The translations under genes were made by a program, and so were the position numbers. Shown piece after piece: positions 21,369 through 28,498 of a stretch of DNA of 43,227 bases. The first letter of the stretch is position 1; each line of letters starts with the position of its first letter. Below the pieces are notes generated by a model that saw nothing but the letters and a program-made list of their open reading frames with translations, did no database searches and was not told where the DNA came from. Origin of the DNA: Mycetocola reblochoni REB411 (GTDB lineage Bacteria; Actinomycetota; Actinomycetes; Actinomycetales; Microbacteriaceae); NCBI RefSeq assembly GCF_900163835.1, contig NZ_FUKR01000037.1:1-43227 (forward strand). The letters run 5' to 3'.

Positions 21369-22097
21369 GTGCAGCAACCCTTCGACCGCGCAGTGCGGGA
21401 ACACGGAGACGTCGTGCTCCGCATCTGTCGGTCCGTCCTGGGCCGGCACGCAGACGCGGACGACGCGTGGTCGGAGACCTTCCTCGCGGCCCTGCGCTCC
21501 TGGCCGGAGCTGCCCGAGTCCACCAATGTCCAGGCGTGGCTCGTCCGGGTGGCGAAGCGGAAGTCGATCGACATCATCCGACGTCGTGCTGCCGGAGCCA
21601 CTCCGGTCGGGGAACTCCCGGAGGTTCCGGAGAAGGCGGCACTGGACCCTGACCGCTTCGAGCTGTGGCTCGCGGTGGACGAGCTGCCGCCACGTCAGCG
21701 TGACGCGGTCGCGTACCACCACCTCATCGGGTTGCCATACGCCCAGATCGCGATCATCGTCGACTCGAACGCGGCAGCCGTCCGCCGTGCCGCCGCGGAC
21801 GGTCTGCGCTCGTTGAGGTCCGATCGGCGACTGTCCCGATACGAGTGGGATTCGGGCGCCGCGGGCCCGGGGGTTCGGGACAGCGGGCTGGCCGTGCCGA
21901 ATGCGGTCGGTGTCGGTGACGGTGACAGTGACAGTGACGGTGACAGTGACGGTGACAGTAATCGTGGCGATGGAGACGCGGTCACACGGGTCATGGAAGA
22001 CCGGTCCGCCCGGCCCGGACGGTTCCCGACGGCGCGTACCGGTTCGAGCGAGGCGGACGAAGAAGCGGAAGACCCCGCGACAGGAGATCAGAGATGA
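21369..22097 (+). CDS. ECF-type RNA polymerase sigma factor
   Basis: From GTG 21369 (TTG 21342 is the alternative) the protein has 242 residues. Sigma region 2 is about 3-75 ('FDRAVREHGDVVLRICRSVL' and 'VQAWLVRVAKRKSIDIIRRR'). Region 4 is about 95-150, with 'LPPRQRDAVAYHHLIGLPYA' and a helix-turn-helix. Beyond residue 165 the tail is Gly/Asp/Ser-rich, including a run coded by a hexanucleotide repeat, and not part of the sigma fold. The stop overlaps the ogt start (ATGA), so the two are one operon. No anti-sigma gene is adjacent. Such sigma/alkyltransferase pairs occur in related actinobacteria, from memory; a link to alkylation stress is an inference. Confidence 0.88.
   Translation: MQQPFDRAVREHGDVVLRICRSVLGRHADADDAWSETFLAALRSWPELPESTNVQAWLVRVAKRKSIDIIRRRAAGATPVGELPEVPEKAALDPDRFELWLAVDELPPRQRDAVAYHHLIGLPYAQIAIIVDSNAAAVRRAAADGLRSLRSDRRLSRYEWDSGAAGPGVRDSGLAVPNAVGVGDGDSDSDGDSDGDSNRGDGDAVTRVMEDRSARPGRFPTARTGSSEADEEAEDPATGDQR
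21916..21957 (+). repeat. hexanucleotide repeat in the sigma factor tail
   Basis: Seven units of GTGACR in tandem (mix of GTGACG and GTGACA) encode the Gly-Asp/Ser-Asp run. Changes in copy number would add or remove residues without shifting the frame. Confidence 0.9.
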
Positions 22098-22912
22098 CGA
22101 TGCACGAACGGTCGGGAGGCGAGCTGCGCGCGACGTTGCTGCCCACGTCCACGCACACGCTGCACACCCCGCCTACCCACACCCCGCCGCGAACGCACGC
22201 GTTGCGGAGTGCGACAACGCACACGCCGCGGATCACCAGCACGCCGCCGGCCGCGCAACCAGCGGCCGCGCAACCAGCGGCCGCGCAACCAGCAGCCGCG
22301 CAACCAGCAGCCGCGCAACCAGCAGCCGCCGCGGTCGCGAACGGTGATGCGGACCACCTCGATGCGTTGGGACGACGCCTCGTCACCGCCGCCAGGGCGG
22401 AGGGGCTGACGGACGTGCTCTACCGGATGCTCGACACCCCCCTCGGCGGCGTGCTCGTGGCGGCGACGGAGCGGGGACTGGTCCGCGTGGCCTTCGACAC
22501 GGAGGGCACGGAGCAGGTGCTCGAGACGCTGGCCGCGCGCATCGGCGCCAGAATCCTGTTCGCCCCGGGGAGCTTCGAAGAGACCTCCCGACAGCTGGAC
22601 CAGTACTTCACCGGTCGTCGGCGCGAGTTCTCCCTCGGGCTGGACCGGCGGCTGTCCACCGGGTTCCGCAGGACCGTGCAGGTCGCGCTGCCAGAGCTCC
22701 CCTACGGGACAACCGTCTCCTACGGGAGGCTCGCGGCGACCGTCGGCAACCCCCGAGCCGTCCGAGCCGTCGGCACCGCCTGCGCCACGAACCCGCTGCC
22801 CATCGTGGTTCCCTGCCACCGGGTGATCCGCTCCGACGGCCGGCTGGGCGGCTACGTCGGAGGTGAGCAGGCGAAGTCGCGACTGATCGAGCTCGAACGG
22901 TCGTTCGCCTGA
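22094..22912 (+). CDS. ogt: methylated-DNA-[protein]-cysteine S-methyltransferase
   Basis: A suicidal O6-alkylguanine DNA alkyltransferase, 272 residues. The enzyme proper is about residues 110-272, starting near 'YRMLDTPLGGVLVAATE'. It has the Arg/Asn hinge region 'TVGNPRAVRAVGTACATNPL' and the active site 'IVVPCHRVI' with the acceptor Cys near 241. It lacks the Ada regulatory domain. The first 110 residues are unusual: a Thr/His/Pro-rich part and then an Ala/Gln/Pro run coded by a 15-base tandem repeat. The ATG overlaps the sigma factor stop by four bases. Repair chemistry is certain from the motifs; regulation by the partner sigma factor is inferred. Confidence 0.92.
   Translation: MTMHERSGGELRATLLPTSTHTLHTPPTHTPPRTHALRSATTHTPRITSTPPAAQPAAAQPAAAQPAAAQPAAAQPAAAAVANGDADHLDALGRRLVTAARAEGLTDVLYRMLDTPLGGVLVAATERGLVRVAFDTEGTEQVLETLAARIGARILFAPGSFEETSRQLDQYFTGRRREFSLGLDRRLSTGFRRTVQVALPELPYGTTVSYGRLAATVGNPRAVRAVGTACATNPLPIVVPCHRVIRSDGRLGGYVGGEQAKSRLIELERSFA
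22256..22330 (+). repeat. 15-base tandem repeat in the alkyltransferase linker
   Basis: Five consecutive units of CAACCAGCRGCCGCG (the last ends in CC) encode repeated Gln-Pro-Ala-Ala-Ala. The unit length keeps the frame, so variation would alter only linker length. Confidence 0.92.
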
Positions 22913-22918
22913 CAACGA

Positions 22919-22948
22919 CGACGCCCGCCCCTGGAGGGACGGGCGTCG
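22919..22948. terminator. bidirectional terminator between ogt and crgA
   Basis: A 9-bp perfect stem (CGACGCCCG 22919-22927, CGGGCGTCG 22940-22948) with a 12-base loop lies between the convergent ogt and crgA genes, seven bases after the ogt stop. Confidence 0.75.
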
Positions 22949-22967
22949 AGACGATCACGCGGGGAGG

Positions 22968-23210
22968 TCAGCGCCAGCGCGTCGCCATGATGAAGCCGAT
23001 GAACGCGATGCCGAAGCCGATCGCCAGGTTCCAGACGTCGATCGCGGGGATCGGCAGGGTGCCCGCACTGATGTAGTAGACGATGATCCACACGAGGCCG
23101 AGCAGCAGGAAACCGAACATCACCGGCTTGAACCAGACGGCGTTGGGTGCCTGTTCGCCGGAACTCGGGGTGTCGACGTCGGCGGGCTTCTGTCTCTTCG
23201 TGCGGGCCAT
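22968..23210 (-). CDS. crgA: cell division protein CrgA
   Basis: An 80-residue CrgA family protein, an integral membrane component of the actinobacterial divisome that interacts with FtsZ, FtsQ, FtsI and others in mycobacteria and delays division in Streptomyces. The N-terminal 27 residues are basic and polar ('MARTKRQKPADVDTP'). Two hydrophobic helices span about 31-51 and 60-77, ending in the family's 'FIGFIMATRWR' C-terminus. It is divergent from the sortase gene, as in the common crgA/sortase/pabA/pknB arrangement. Confidence 0.93.
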   Translation of the reverse strand: MARTKRQKPADVDTPSSGEQAPNAVWFKPVMFGFLLLGLVWIIVYYISAGTLPIPAIDVWNLAIGFGIAFIGFIMATRWR

Positions 23211-23271
23211 GGCCCCCAGTCTAGCCGGAGTGGAGGCCCGGCCAGCGACGCCGGAGCGAATACCCTGGCGC

Positions 23272-23277
23272 TATGAT
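23272..23277 (+). promoter_or_regulatory. -10 element of a possibly leaderless sortase transcript
   Basis: TATGAT lies eight bases before ATG 23286, so the predicted start point (about 23284-23286) coincides with the start codon. No ribosome-binding site precedes this ATG. Together these suggest leaderless translation. No clear -35 element is present. Confidence 0.4.
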
Positions 23278-23285
23278 CGGGGATC

Positions 23286-24029
23286 ATGATCGAGTCCCCG
23301 ACACGCCGCACGAATCGCGCGTCGCGTCGTCGCCCCCGACCGCGGGTCAGCGTGCTCGGGGTGCTCGGCGAGCTGCTCCTGACGGCCGGTGTCCTCGTCT
23401 TCCTGTTCCTGTTCTGGCAGCTGTTCTGGAACGACTGGGTCGTCAGGGGCGAACAGAACGATCGCGGCTCCCAGATCAGCCGCGAGTGGGACGACCAGGC
23501 GAGCGACGCCGGGCACGACGACCCCATCATCCCCGAGCAGCCGGACGACGGTGAGGTGTTCGCTCAGCTGCGCGTGCCGCGCTTCGGCGAGGACTACGTG
23601 TCCCAGATCGCCGGAGGTGTGAGCAAGGCGGTCACGCTCGACCCCATCGGGCTCGGCCACTACCCGGACACGCAGATGCCGGGCGAGGACGGCAACTTCG
23701 CCATCGCCGGCCACCGCAACACCCACGGTGCTCCCCTCAACAAGGTCGCCGAGCTGCAGCCGGGCGACGCCATCGTCGTCGAGACGAAGGACGGCTGGTT
23801 CACCTACCGCTACCGGAACACCGAGTACGTCCAGCCCAGCCAGGTCGACGTGATCGCGGCCGTTCCCGGCCACCCCGACGAGGACCCCGTCGACTCGGTC
23901 ATCACCCTGACCAGCTGCAACCCGTTCATGTCGACGGCGGAGCGGATCATCTCGTACGGCGTGCTCGAGTCGTGGACTCCCCGCGCGGACGGGCCGCCGG
24001 CCGCACTGACCGACGGCGTGGAAGGATAG
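23286..24029 (+). CDS. class E-like sortase
   Basis: A 247-residue membrane-anchored sortase, a transpeptidase that links secreted proteins to the cell wall. A basic N-terminus precedes one transmembrane helix at about 24-46, then an acidic linker. The catalytic triad is visible: His near 143 in 'AGHRNTHG', Cys near 211 in 'TLTSCNP', and Arg near 220 in 'STAERII'. Location beside crgA, pabA and pknB is the usual site of actinobacterial class E sortases. No obvious sortase substrate gene is in this window; the large secreted protein lacks a sorting signal. The two downstream genes follow closely. Confidence 0.92.
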   Translation: MIESPTRRTNRASRRRPRPRVSVLGVLGELLLTAGVLVFLFLFWQLFWNDWVVRGEQNDRGSQISREWDDQASDAGHDDPIIPEQPDDGEVFAQLRVPRFGEDYVSQIAGGVSKAVTLDPIGLGHYPDTQMPGEDGNFAIAGHRNTHGAPLNKVAELQPGDAIVVETKDGWFTYRYRNTEYVQPSQVDVIAAVPGHPDEDPVDSVITLTSCNPFMSTAERIISYGVLESWTPRADGPPAALTDGVEG

Positions 24030-24031
24030 AC

Positions 24032-24196
24032 ATGTACGGTGCGCTCTGGCGTTCGCTCCCCGGCCCGGCCTGGGTGAGGGTGATCCTCGTCCTCATCATC
24101 GTCGCGGCAGTCGTCGCGGCGCTGTTCACCTGGGTGTTCCCGTGGGTGCAGGAGCTGGTGGACACCCAGGACGTCACCGTGGGAGGGACAACATGA
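24032..24196 (+). CDS. small single-pass membrane protein
   Basis: A 54-residue protein starting at ATG 24032, two bases after the sortase stop. One hydrophobic helix covers about residues 14-36 ('VRVILVLIIVAAVVAALFTW'), followed by 'VFPWVQELVDTQDVTVGG'. The stop overlaps the pabA ATG (ATGA). A small protein of this kind often sits between the sortase and amidotransferase genes in Micrococcales, which argues that it is real. Function is unknown. Confidence 0.75.
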   Translation: MYGALWRSLPGPAWVRVILVLIIVAAVVAALFTWVFPWVQELVDTQDVTVGGTT

Positions 24197-24825
24197 GCAG
24201 GGTTCTCGTCATCGACAACTACGACAGCTTCGTCTACACGCTGAACGGCTACCTGCAGGAGCTCGGCGCGGAGACCACGGTCGTCCGCAACGACGCGATC
24301 GCGCCGGAGGACGTCCCGGCGACGATCGCCGGCTACGACGCCGTCCTGGTCTCGCCCGGGCCGGGAAAGCCGTCCGACGCCGGCGTCTCGATCGATGCGA
24401 TCCGCGCCGCTGCGGCGGCGGGAACCCCGCTTCTGGGGGTGTGCCTCGGGCATCAGGCGCTCGCCGAGGCCTACGGTGCGACGGTCACCAACGCCGAGGA
24501 GCTCATGCACGGCAAGACGTCGCGCGTGCGCCACGACGGCAGCCCCTTCTACGCCGGGCTCGACGACGAGTTCACCGCGACCCGCTACCACTCGCTCGCG
24601 GTCGTCGACGGGACCGTCCCGGACGAGCTCGTGGTGACCAGCAGGACACCGGGCGGGGTCATCATGGGACTGCGGCACCGTGAGCTGCCGCTCTTCGGCG
24701 TGCAGTTCCACCCGGAGAGCGTCCTCACCGAGGGCGGCTACCGGATGATCGGGAACTGGCTCGAGCTCGTCGGCCAGGAGGGCGCCGCCGCCCGCGGTGC
24801 GACCCTCAGCCCGCTCATCGGCTGA
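24193..24825 (+). CDS. pabA: anthranilate/para-aminobenzoate synthase glutamine amidotransferase (component II)
   Basis: A 210-residue class I glutamine amidotransferase that supplies ammonia to chorismate-using enzymes of folate or tryptophan synthesis. ATG 24193 begins 'MSRVLVIDNYDSFVYTLNGY'. The oxyanion motif is 'LVSPGPGKPSDAG', the nucleophile Cys is in 'GVCLGHQALAEAYGA', and the His-Glu pair is in 'FGVQFHPESVLTEGG'. No component I gene is nearby, so PabA and TrpG cannot be told apart; many organisms use one subunit for both. Placement beside pknB matches the trpG-annotated gene in mycobacteria. Confidence 0.93.
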   Translation: MSRVLVIDNYDSFVYTLNGYLQELGAETTVVRNDAIAPEDVPATIAGYDAVLVSPGPGKPSDAGVSIDAIRAAAAAGTPLLGVCLGHQALAEAYGATVTNAEELMHGKTSRVRHDGSPFYAGLDDEFTATRYHSLAVVDGTVPDELVVTSRTPGGVIMGLRHRELPLFGVQFHPESVLTEGGYRMIGNWLELVGQEGAAARGATLSPLIG

Positions 24826-24844
24826 GCGGCTCGCTGAGCCGCTC
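24824..24844. terminator. hairpin between convergent pabA and pknB
   Basis: GAGCGGCTC-GCT-GAGCCGCTC is a perfect 9-bp stem with a three-base loop that begins inside the pabA stop codon. It may terminate transcripts from either side. No T-run follows; the next 50 bases are a TCGGT/TCCGT-rich string. Confidence 0.6.
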
Positions 24845-24895
24845 CGTCGGTCGGTTCGGTTCGGTCCGTCGGTTGATCCGGTCGGTCGTTGCCGG

Positions 24896-26635
24896 TCAGC
24901 CCTCGTCGTCGTCCGGCGCCGGGGTGCTGCCGCCACCGGCGCAGTAGTACAGCTCGACCTCGCTGCCCTGATCGATGTCGCCCGGGGGAATCGACTGACC
25001 CGTCACGGGGGAGTTCGGCTCCGCTGCGCAGCTCTGGTCGGGCACGGGCACCACGGTGAGGCCCATCGACGTGCCCTGAAGCGAGTCGGTCGCGGCGCCC
25101 AGGGTCTGGCCGGTCATGTCGGGGAGCGCGACCTTGCCGTTGGACACGGTCAGGTCCACCGTCGAGCCCGGCTCGACAGCCTTGCCCTGCGCGGGGCTCG
25201 TGCCGGTCACCGTTCCCTCGGGGATCGTCGCCGAGTTGCTGGCGTCCGTCGATCCGACCTCCAGGCCGGCGTCCTCCAGCTCGGCGGTGGCATCGTCGAT
25301 GCTCATCTCCGTCACGTCGGGGACCGAGACCTTCGCGGTTCCGCTCGAGACGTAGACCTGGACGGTCTCGTTCGGGTCCGTGCGCAGCCCCGCGGCGGGG
25401 AACGACCGGATGACCAGGCCCTCCTCGACGTCGTTCGACTCCTCCTCCGTCGGTTCGGCGACGAGGTCCTGCTCGGCGAGGGCCGCGGTGGCCTCGTCGA
25501 GGGTGAGGCCGGTGACGTCGGGGACGACGCGGGAGGACACGGCCGGCCCGGGGGAGCTCGGCAGCGAGACCACCCAGATCAGCACCGCGACGAGGACGAC
25601 CGCCACGACGGAGACGCCGGGCCAGATCCAGGCCACCGGGGGCCGGGACTGCGTCCGCACGGCGCCGGTGTCGGTCGTGAGCTGGCGAAGCGCCTGCTCG
25701 GTGCTGGACTGGACCGTCGGTGCCGGGCCGAACAGAGCGGTCGCCGCGTCCTCGCCCGAGGACCGCACGGGAACCTTGCCCTCGCCGGCGAGCTCGAGGT
25801 CCGCGCGGAACTCGGACACGGTCTGGTAGCGGTCATAGCGGTTCTTCGACAGCGCGTGCGTGACGACGAGGTCCAGTGCAGGGGAGACCGCGGGGTTGAG
25901 GGTCGAGGGGTCCGCCGGGGGCTCACTCACGTGCTGGTAGGCGACGGCGACGGCGGTGTCGCCGCGGAAGGGCACCCGACCGGTGAGCATCTCGAAGAGC
26001 ACGATGCCCGTCGAGTAGAGGTCGGTGCGGGCATCGACGGTCTCGCCCTTGGCCTGCTCGGGGGAGAAGTACGCCGCAGTGCCGAGGATCGCGGTCGTCT
26101 GCGCGAGCGACGAGGAGGTGTCGGACACGGCGCGCGCGATGCCGAAGTCCATGACCTTGACCGAGCCGTTCTTGCCGATCATGACGTTCGCCGGCTTGAT
26201 GTCGCGGTGCACGATCCCGGCGCGGTGCGAGTATTCCAGGGCGGTGAGGATTCCGCTGGTGATCTCGACGGCGCGCTCGGGTGCGAGGGGGCCGGCCGCG
26301 ATGAGGACGTCGAGCGGGTTGCCCTCGACGTACTCCATGACGATGTAAGGCTGAATCCTGGTCTGGCCGCCGTCGGCGGTGAGCTCGTCCTCGCCCGCGT
26401 CGAAGACCCGCACGATGGTGGGGTGCGACATGCGCGAGGCCGCCTGCGCCTCCTGACGGAAGCGTCCGCGGAAGGTGGCGTCGGAGGCGAGCTCCGGCTT
26501 GAGCAGCTTGACGGCGACGGTGCGGCCGAGCCGCGTGTCGGTCCCGCGGTAGACCTCGGCCATGCCACCCCGGCCGATCAGATCACCGAGCCGGTAGCGG
26601 CCGGCGATCAGGCGCTGTTCCTCAGCCACCCTCAC
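24896..26635 (-). CDS. pknB: Ser/Thr protein kinase PknB with PASTA domains
   Basis: A 579-residue receptor-type kinase that senses peptidoglycan fragments or lipid II and controls growth. The start is GTG 26635 (GTG 26629 is possible). The kinase domain is about 14-275: 'GRGGMAEVYRG', Lys in 'VAVKLLKPEL', 'HRDIKPANV' near 143 and 'DFGIARA' near 162. The cytoplasmic linker is followed by one transmembrane helix near 337-356. Three PASTA units follow, at about 367-432, 434-500 and 502-567, beginning 'VVPDVTGLTLDEA', 'VPDVTEMSIDDA' and 'LPDMTGQTLGAA'. The third ends with a Cys-containing segment ('YYCAGGG'). A strong hairpin separates it from pknA, so its level may differ from the rest of the cluster. 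Confidence 0.95.
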   Translation of the reverse strand: MRVAEEQRLIAGRYRLGDLIGRGGMAEVYRGTDTRLGRTVAVKLLKPELASDATFRGRFRQEAQAASRMSHPTIVRVFDAGEDELTADGGQTRIQPYIVMEYVEGNPLDVLIAAGPLAPERAVEITSGILTALEYSHRAGIVHRDIKPANVMIGKNGSVKVMDFGIARAVSDTSSSLAQTTAILGTAAYFSPEQAKGETVDARTDLYSTGIVLFEMLTGRVPFRGDTAVAVAYQHVSEPPADPSTLNPAVSPALDLVVTHALSKNRYDRYQTVSEFRADLELAGEGKVPVRSSGEDAATALFGPAPTVQSSTEQALRQLTTDTGAVRTQSRPPVAWIWPGVSVVAVVLVAVLIWVVSLPSSPGPAVSSRVVPDVTGLTLDEATAALAEQDLVAEPTEEESNDVEEGLVIRSFPAAGLRTDPNETVQVYVSSGTAKVSVPDVTEMSIDDATAELEDAGLEVGSTDASNSATIPEGTVTGTSPAQGKAVEPGSTVDLTVSNGKVALPDMTGQTLGAATDSLQGTSMGLTVVPVPDQSCAAEPNSPVTGQSIPPGDIDQGSEVELYYCAGGGSTPAPDDDEG

Positions 26636-26687
26636 CCCTCACTTCTGCGATAACTCCGACGTTCAGCTTAGCGGGCGCTATCTGAGA

Positions 26688-26717
26688 GACCCCGGCCGCG
26701 ACGGCGCGGCCGGGGTC
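26688..26717 (-). terminator. strong hairpin between pknA and pknB
   Basis: A 13-bp perfect stem (26688-26700 with 26705-26717) and ACGG loop begins nine bases past the pknA stop. It lacks a T-run. It could partly terminate the upstream operon transcript before pknB or mark an RNA processing site. Confidence 0.65.
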
Positions 26718-26725
26718 GGTGCTCA

Positions 26726-28498
26726 TCAGCCCTCGGCGTCGTCCGACGCCGCCGGAACGATGTTCGCGGTCAGGGTCGGCGAGCTCGGGGTGTCGTACTC
26801 GGCGTTCGTCCCCGACGACGCGCAGGTGACGACGTAGCTGAACTGCAGCGTGCCCGAGTCCGCCACCGTCGCGGTGAACTGCGAGGTGTTCGATGTGATC
26901 AGGTTGTTGGGCACGTCGCTTGTCGCCCCCGACAGGTTCAGGCGGTAGCCGGCGACGCTCGTCCCGCTCGGGCAGCCCGCATACGGGGACCACGCGATCG
27001 TCACGCTGCTTCCCGCCTCGACACCACCGTCGACCGTCGGCGAGACGGTCGGCGTCTCGGTCGGTGCGTCGACCGTCGGCATGTCGCCGTACACCGTGAC
27101 CGTGACCGTGGTGCCCGCCGAGAGCCGGCCGACGGGGTTGATGTCGATCACCGTGTTGACCTGGTCGCTGTTCTGCGCGGCCGAGCCGACCTCGCGATTG
27201 ACCGACAGGTTGTATGGCGCCGCCTGGAGCGTGTCCCTGACGCTGTCGAACGGCTGGCCGATGAACTCGTCCGCGTTGAGCATCGGGGTGTCGTCGGCGG
27301 TCGGGCTCGGCTCCGGCTCGGGCTCCTCCGTCTCCGTCGGGGTGGGCGTCGAGCTCGGCGTTGCGCTTGTCGTCGTCGGTGCCGGCTCCGGCGTGCGATT
27401 GCCGAACAGCGTGAACAGCGTGCCGCCGAGCACCAGCAGCAGGATCGCGACGAGAGCGATGAGAGGCCACGTCCACGGACTGCGCTTCTTCTTGGTCTCC
27501 TCGCCCTCCTCCTCGCCGTCCTCGCCGTCGACGAGGTCCTGGGAGGCGGTGGCCGTGACGCCGTTGCCTGCGGTCAGCAGCCGGGTCGCGTCGTCGTTGC
27601 CCGTGGGCATGAGCGTCGTCGCGGCCCCGGTCGCCAGTCCGGCACCGATCGCGGGCACGGCGACGGTCGCGGCCTCGACGTCGCCGCGGCGCAGCGCCTG
27701 AGCGGCACGCGCCACGTGGGCGGCCGAGGAGGGACGGTCGGAGGGCTTCTTCGCGATCATCGAGATGACGAAGTTGCGCACCGGCTCGCTCACCGTCACC
27801 GGCAGGGGCGGCGGGGCGTCGTTGATCTGGGCCATCGCGATGGCGACCTGGCTCTCGCCCGTGAACGGTCGCTTGCCCGCGAGCGCCTCGTAGGCGACGA
27901 TCCCGAGCGAGTAGATGTCCGTCGTGGGGGAGGCGGGGTGGCCGGAGGCCTGCTCGGGCGAGAGGTACTGCACGGTGCCCATCACCTGGCCGGTCGCCGT
28001 GAGCGGCACCTGGTCGGCGATCCGCGCGATGCCGAAGTCGGTGATCTTGACGCGACCCTCCGGCGTGATCAGGAGGTTGCCCGGCTTGATGTCGCGGTGG
28101 ACCAGCCCGGCCGAGTGCGCGGCCTGCAGCGCGGCCGCCGTCTGCGCCACGATGTCGAGCACCTTGTCGGTCGGCAGCACGTGCTCGCGCTCGAGGATCG
28201 TCGACAACGGCTCGCCGGGGACGAGCTCCATCACGAGGAAGGCGCTGCCGTCCTCCTCGCCGTAGTCGAACACGTTCGCGATGCCCTCGTGGTTGACCAG
28301 GGCCGCGTGACGCGCCTCGGCGCGGAAGCGCTCGAGGAAGCCGGGGTCGCCGAGGTATTCGTCCTTGAGGATCTTGAGCGCGACGGTGCGCCCGATGACC
28401 AGGTCGGTCGCCTTCCACACCTCGCCCATACCGCCGATGGCGATGCGGGATTCCAGCTCGTAGCGTCCCCCGAAGGTGAGTCCTGCCGTGGGTCTCAT
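26726..28498 (-). CDS. pknA: Ser/Thr protein kinase PknA with extracellular PASTA-like and Ig-like region
   Basis: A 590-residue transmembrane kinase. The kinase domain is about 12-270, with '[14 protein letters not shown]', Lys in '[10 protein letters not shown]', '[11 protein letters not shown]' near 130 and 'DFGIARIAD' near 152. The linker is Ala/Thr-rich and then acidic. A transmembrane helix lies near 343-364. Outside is a Thr/Pro/Glu-rich spacer, one PASTA-like unit at about 404-475 ('[20 protein letters not shown]' to '[13 protein letters not shown]'), and a C-terminal Ig/fibronectin-like domain (about 490-580) with two Cys. Mycobacterial PknA lacks PASTA repeats, so this outer part is unusual. 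The start overlaps the pbpA stop (ATGA). Confidence 0.93.
   Translation of the reverse strand: MRPTAGLTFGGRYELESRIAIGGMGEVWKATDLVIGRTVALKILKDEYLGDPGFLERFRAEARHAALVNHEGIANVFDYGEEDGSAFLVMELVPGEPLSTILEREHVLPTDKVLDIVAQTAAALQAAHSAGLVHRDIKPGNLLITPEGRVKITDFGIARIADQVPLTATGQVMGTVQYLSPEQASGHPASPTTDIYSLGIVAYEALAGKRPFTGESQVAIAMAQINDAPPPLPVTVSEPVRNFVISMIAKKPSDRPSSAAHVARAAQALRRGDVEAATVAVPAIGAGLATGAATTLMPTGNDDATRLLTAGNGVTATASQDLVDGEDGEEEGEETKKKRSPWTWPLIALVAILLLVLGGTLFTLFGNRTPEPAPTTTSATPSSTPTPTETEEPEPEPSPTADDTPMLNADEFIGQPFDSVRDTLQAAPYNLSVNREVGSAAQNSDQVNTVIDINPVGRLSAGTTVTVTVYGDMPTVDAPTETPTVSPTVDGGVEAGSSVTIAWSPYAGCPSGTSVAGYRLNLSGATSDVPNNLITSNTSQFTATVADSGTLQFSYVVTCASSGTNAEYDTPSSPTLTANIVPAASDDAEG

Noticed and set aside
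24797-26653. Rightward 618-codon open frame opposite pknB
   Set aside because: Composition is Gly/Arg/Asp/His-rich and no motif is visible; the minus strand encodes an intact kinase.
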